A stretch of DNA of 8,536 bases, from positions 1 to 8,536 of the forward strand of contig CAZAFD010000026.1 of the NCBI GenBank assembly GCA_964484785.1, given 5' to 3'. Below the pieces are notes generated by a model. That model made no database searches. It saw only the letters and a list, made by a program, of their open reading frames with translations, and was not told the origin of the DNA. Origin of the DNA: CAZAFD01 sp964484785 (GTDB lineage: Bacteria; Pseudomonadota; Alphaproteobacteria; Rickettsiales; UBA1997). A program made the position numbers and the translations under genes. This document shows positions 5,890 to 8,536 of the stretch, piece after piece; the first letter of the stretch is position 1; every line of letters begins with the position of its first letter.

Positions 5890-8460
5890 ATGAATATAGA
5901 AAAATATACAAACAGGGTAAAACAAGCTATACAGGGAGCTCAACTAAAAGCTTTATCTGCTGGCAATCAACAAATTTTATCAGAACACCTTCTAAGTTCA
6001 ATTTTTGAAACCAGTGATTTAATTGATAAAATAATCATAACAGCTGGCGGCAATGTTGATTTTATAAAAAATAAAGTAGAAGTTTTCTTAGACAAATTAC
6101 CTAAGGTTAGTGGTAGTAATATTGGACAACCGAGCTTATCTGCGGATGCGGCTAGAGTTTTACAAAAGGCAGAAAAAATTGCGGACAAAAATAAAGACTC
6201 TTTTGTAACAATAGAGCGATTAGTTCAAGCCATGTTGGAAGAAAATAATAATATAGCAGATATTTTTAGACAAGGTGGCGTAGATATAAAAACATTGGGT
6301 TTAGCCATAGATGAAATTAGAGCCGGTAAAACAGCTGATAGTGACGAAAGTGAAGATTCTTATCAAGCTCTAGCTAAATTTACTAAAGATATAACTAAAC
6401 AAGCTAAGGATGGTAAACTAGATCCAATAATTGGAAGAGATGAAGAAATCAGAAGAGCTATTCAAGTATTATCCAGAAGGATCAAAAATAACCCAGTATT
6501 AATAGGAGAACCAGGAGTTGGTAAAACAGCTATCGTTGAAGGTTTAGCACAAAGAATCGTAAATGGAGACATACCAGATAGTCTAAAAAATAAAAAGATT
6601 TTAGCTCTAGATATGGGCGGCTTGGTAGCTGGAGCTAAATATAGAGGAGAATTTGAAGAAAGACTAAAAACTCTTTTAAATGAAGTAGAAAAAGCTAATG
6701 GCCAGATAATCTTATTTATAGATGAATTACATCTATTAATTGGTTCTGGTAAAACAGAGGGCGCTATGGATGCATCAAATCTCTTAAAACCTGCTTTAGC
6801 TCGTGGAGATTTGCATTGTATTGGTGCAACAACATTAGATGAATACAGACAATATATAGAAAAAGATCAGGCCTTAGCACGTAGATTCCAGCCAATATAC
6901 ACAGCTGAGCCAAGTGTTGAGGACACAATCTCTATTTTAAGAGGAATAAAAGAAAAATATGAAGTACATCACGGTATAAAAATCAAAGACGATGCTTTAG
7001 TCGCTGCCGCCACTTTATCGAATAGATATATTACAGACAGATTTTTGCCTGATAAAGCTATAGATTTAATAGATGAAGCGGCCGCAAAAATTAGAATGGA
7101 AGTTGACAGTAAACCGGTAGAATTGGATGAAATCGATAGAAAAATCATATTATTAAAGATAGAAAGTGAAGCATTAAAAAGGGAGGATGATGAAAATTCT
7201 AAAAAAAGATTAGAAAAGATTTCTACCGATCTTCAAGAACTAGAAAATAAATCTATAGAATTAACATCTCATTGGATGGCTGGTAAGCAAAAATTAGATA
7301 AAATTAATAAATTAAAAGAACAACTAGATGAAGCTAGATATAATCTAGACGTAGCTCAAAGAAATGGTAATCTCACAAAAGCAGGAGAATTATCTTATAG
7401 TACTATACCTAGTTTAAAAAAAGAATTAGAAGCCTTAGAAAAACAACAACATCAAAGTAATTTAACTAAAGAATCAGTAGAAAGAGAAGATATAGCCAAA
7501 ATTATTTCTAGGATAACAGGTATTCCTGTAGACAAAATGATGGAAGGCGAAAGGGAAAAGCTGCTTAAAATGGAAGAATTTTTAGAGAAACAAGTCGTAG
7601 GTCAGGACAATGCCGTAAAGGCCGTAAGCAATGCTGTAAGACGCAGTAGAGCCGGACTACAAGATGCTAATAGACCTATAGGCAGTTTTTTATTTTTAGG
7701 CCCAACTGGTGTTGGTAAGACAGAATTATGTAAAGCCTTAGCACAATTTATCTTCGATGATGAAAGAGCAATATTAAGAATAGATATGTCAGAGTACATG
7801 GAAAAACATGCTATAGCTAGATTGATAGGTGCTCCTCCGGGATATGTTGGTTATGAACAAGGTGGTTTACTCACGGAAGCAGTAAGGAGACGACCTTATC
7901 AGGTAATTTTATTCGATGAAGTAGAAAAGGCACACCAAGATATATTTAATATCTTGTTACAAGTTCTCGATGACGGTAGATTAACAGATGGACAAGGTAG
8001 AACTGTGGATTTTACTAATACAGTAATAATTTTAACCTCAAACCTAGGAGCCCAGTATATTGCAAATTTACCAGAGGATCAAGATGTTAATAAGGTATTA
8101 GACTTGGTAATGGACGATGTAAAAAAAGCCTTTAAACCAGAATTTATTAACAGACTTGATGAAATAATCCTCTTTCACAGGCTAAGTAAAGCTAATATGC
8201 ATAAAATAGTTAAAATCCAGCTAGATAGGCTTCGTAAAAGACTTGAAACCCAGGGTTTTATTATAGATTTTACAGAAAATTTATATGATCACCTTGCTGA
8301 TAAGGGTTACGATCCTATATATGGAGCAAGACCTTTAAAGAGAATTATCCAGAGAGAAATAGAAAATTTGTTAGCCAATAAAATTTTAAGTAACGAAATA
8401 TTAGTTGGGCAAAAGATAAAATTAGATTGGGATAATAATCATGTTTTAATCTTTAATTAA
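5890..8460 (+). CDS. clpB: ATP-dependent disaggregase chaperone ClpB
   Basis: Hexameric AAA+ disaggregase that works with DnaK to pull proteins from aggregates; stress protection in the cytoplasm. Length 856 aa is typical. Order of parts: a double Clp-N substrate-binding domain (about 1-140); first AAA+ module with Walker A GEPGVGKT (206-213), Walker B ILFIDE (Asp278, Glu279), pore-loop KYRGE (Tyr251) and the arginine pair at 331-332; the coiled-coil middle domain (about 405-525) with the ClpB-typical GELSYSTIP stretch; second AAA+ module with Walker A GPTGVGKT (604-611), pore loop GYVGYEQGG (651-659), Walker B VILFDE (Asp676, Glu677), sensor-1 Asn718 and sensor-2 GARP (812-815). The middle domain and absence of an IGF-type ClpP loop separate it from ClpA. 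The start matches the family N-terminus (MNIEKYT) but has no Shine-Dalgarno. It is flanked by terminators and probably forms a single-gene unit. Confidence 0.98.
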   Translation: MNIEKYTNRVKQAIQGAQLKALSAGNQQILSEHLLSSIFETSDLIDKIIITAGGNVDFIKNKVEVFLDKLPKVSGSNIGQPSLSADAARVLQKAEKIADKNKDSFVTIERLVQAMLEENNNIADIFRQGGVDIKTLGLAIDEIRAGKTADSDESEDSYQALAKFTKDITKQAKDGKLDPIIGRDEEIRRAIQVLSRRIKNNPVLIGEPGVGKTAIVEGLAQRIVNGDIPDSLKNKKILALDMGGLVAGAKYRGEFEERLKTLLNEVEKANGQIILFIDELHLLIGSGKTEGAMDASNLLKPALARGDLHCIGATTLDEYRQYIEKDQALARRFQPIYTAEPSVEDTISILRGIKEKYEVHHGIKIKDDALVAAATLSNRYITDRFLPDKAIDLIDEAAAKIRMEVDSKPVELDEIDRKIILLKIESEALKREDDENSKKRLEKISTDLQELENKSIELTSHWMAGKQKLDKINKLKEQLDEARYNLDVAQRNGNLTKAGELSYSTIPSLKKELEALEKQQHQSNLTKESVEREDIAKIISRITGIPVDKMMEGEREKLLKMEEFLEKQVVGQDNAVKAVSNAVRRSRAGLQDANRPIGSFLFLGPTGVGKTELCKALAQFIFDDERAILRIDMSEYMEKHAIARLIGAPPGYVGYEQGGLLTEAVRRRPYQVILFDEVEKAHQDIFNILLQVLDDGRLTDGQGRTVDFTNTVIILTSNLGAQYIANLPEDQDVNKVLDLVMDDVKKAFKPEFINRLDEIILFHRLSKANMHKIVKIQLDRLRKRLETQGFIIDFTENLYDHLADKGYDPIYGARPLKRIIQREIENLLANKILSNEILVGQKIKLDWDNNHVLIFN

Positions 8461-8470
8461 GAAAACATTC

Positions 8471-8517
8471 ATCTGCTATTATTTTTAATTCTTTAATGAA
8501 ATAATGGCAGATTTTTT
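8471..8517 (+). terminator. intrinsic terminator after clpB
   Basis: ATCTGCTATTATTT (8471-8484) pairs with AAATAATGGCAGAT (8499-8512) as a 14-bp stem with one G-U pair. The loop is AT-rich and the stem runs into six T residues (8512-8517). It begins 10 bases after the clpB stop. No T-run exists on the other side, so it acts in the + direction only. Confidence 0.88.
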
Positions 8518-8536
8518 AAATAATATAATAAGTGTT

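Overview
The window looks like chromosomal DNA from an AT-rich alphaproteobacterium, most plausibly a host-associated lineage such as Rickettsiales or Holosporales. The evidence is strong codon bias toward A/T-ending codons (Arg almost always AGA), an alphaproteobacterial set of envelope genes (an IalB-family periplasmic protein, a DUF2628 membrane protein, RlpA with the VGKPY...NGTTYYP lead-in) and ClpB and GAPDH sequences that read as alphaproteobacterial. A glycolytic/gluconeogenic GAPDH argues against Rickettsia itself, which is known to lack it. The species cannot be named from this sequence.

All eight genes lie on the + strand. Positions 77-5743 hold seven genes in close order: a small unrecognised membrane protein, an M3-family oligoendopeptidase with an N-terminal membrane anchor, bamD (outer-membrane assembly lipoprotein), rlpA (peptidoglycan-active lipoprotein), a DUF2628 membrane protein, an IalB-family secreted protein and gap. 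Most gaps are 12-27 bases and bamD/rlpA overlap in ATGA, so much of this row is probably co-transcribed. A near-consensus promoter (4112-4140) sits just before the ialB-like gene and suggests a second transcription start for ialB and gap. The row ends at a strong intrinsic terminator (5767-5801).

Positions 5802-8536 form an independent clpB unit with its own AT-rich promoter region, which carries a perfect 14-base palindrome, and its own intrinsic terminator (8471-8517).

Functionally, the first block is mainly cell-envelope work: inserting outer-membrane proteins (BamD), septal or peptidoglycan processing (RlpA), a predicted membrane-tethered peptidase and a secreted IalB-like protein. Central carbon metabolism (GAPDH) and protein disaggregation (ClpB) follow. 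There are no mobile elements, CRISPR arrays, RNA genes or defence-type cassettes. I see no convincing sign of a new system. The points worth a second look are the peptidase's N-terminal anchor, two start-codon corrections (rlpA, ialB), the GAPDH cofactor-pocket substitution and the dyad-symmetric promoter before clpB.
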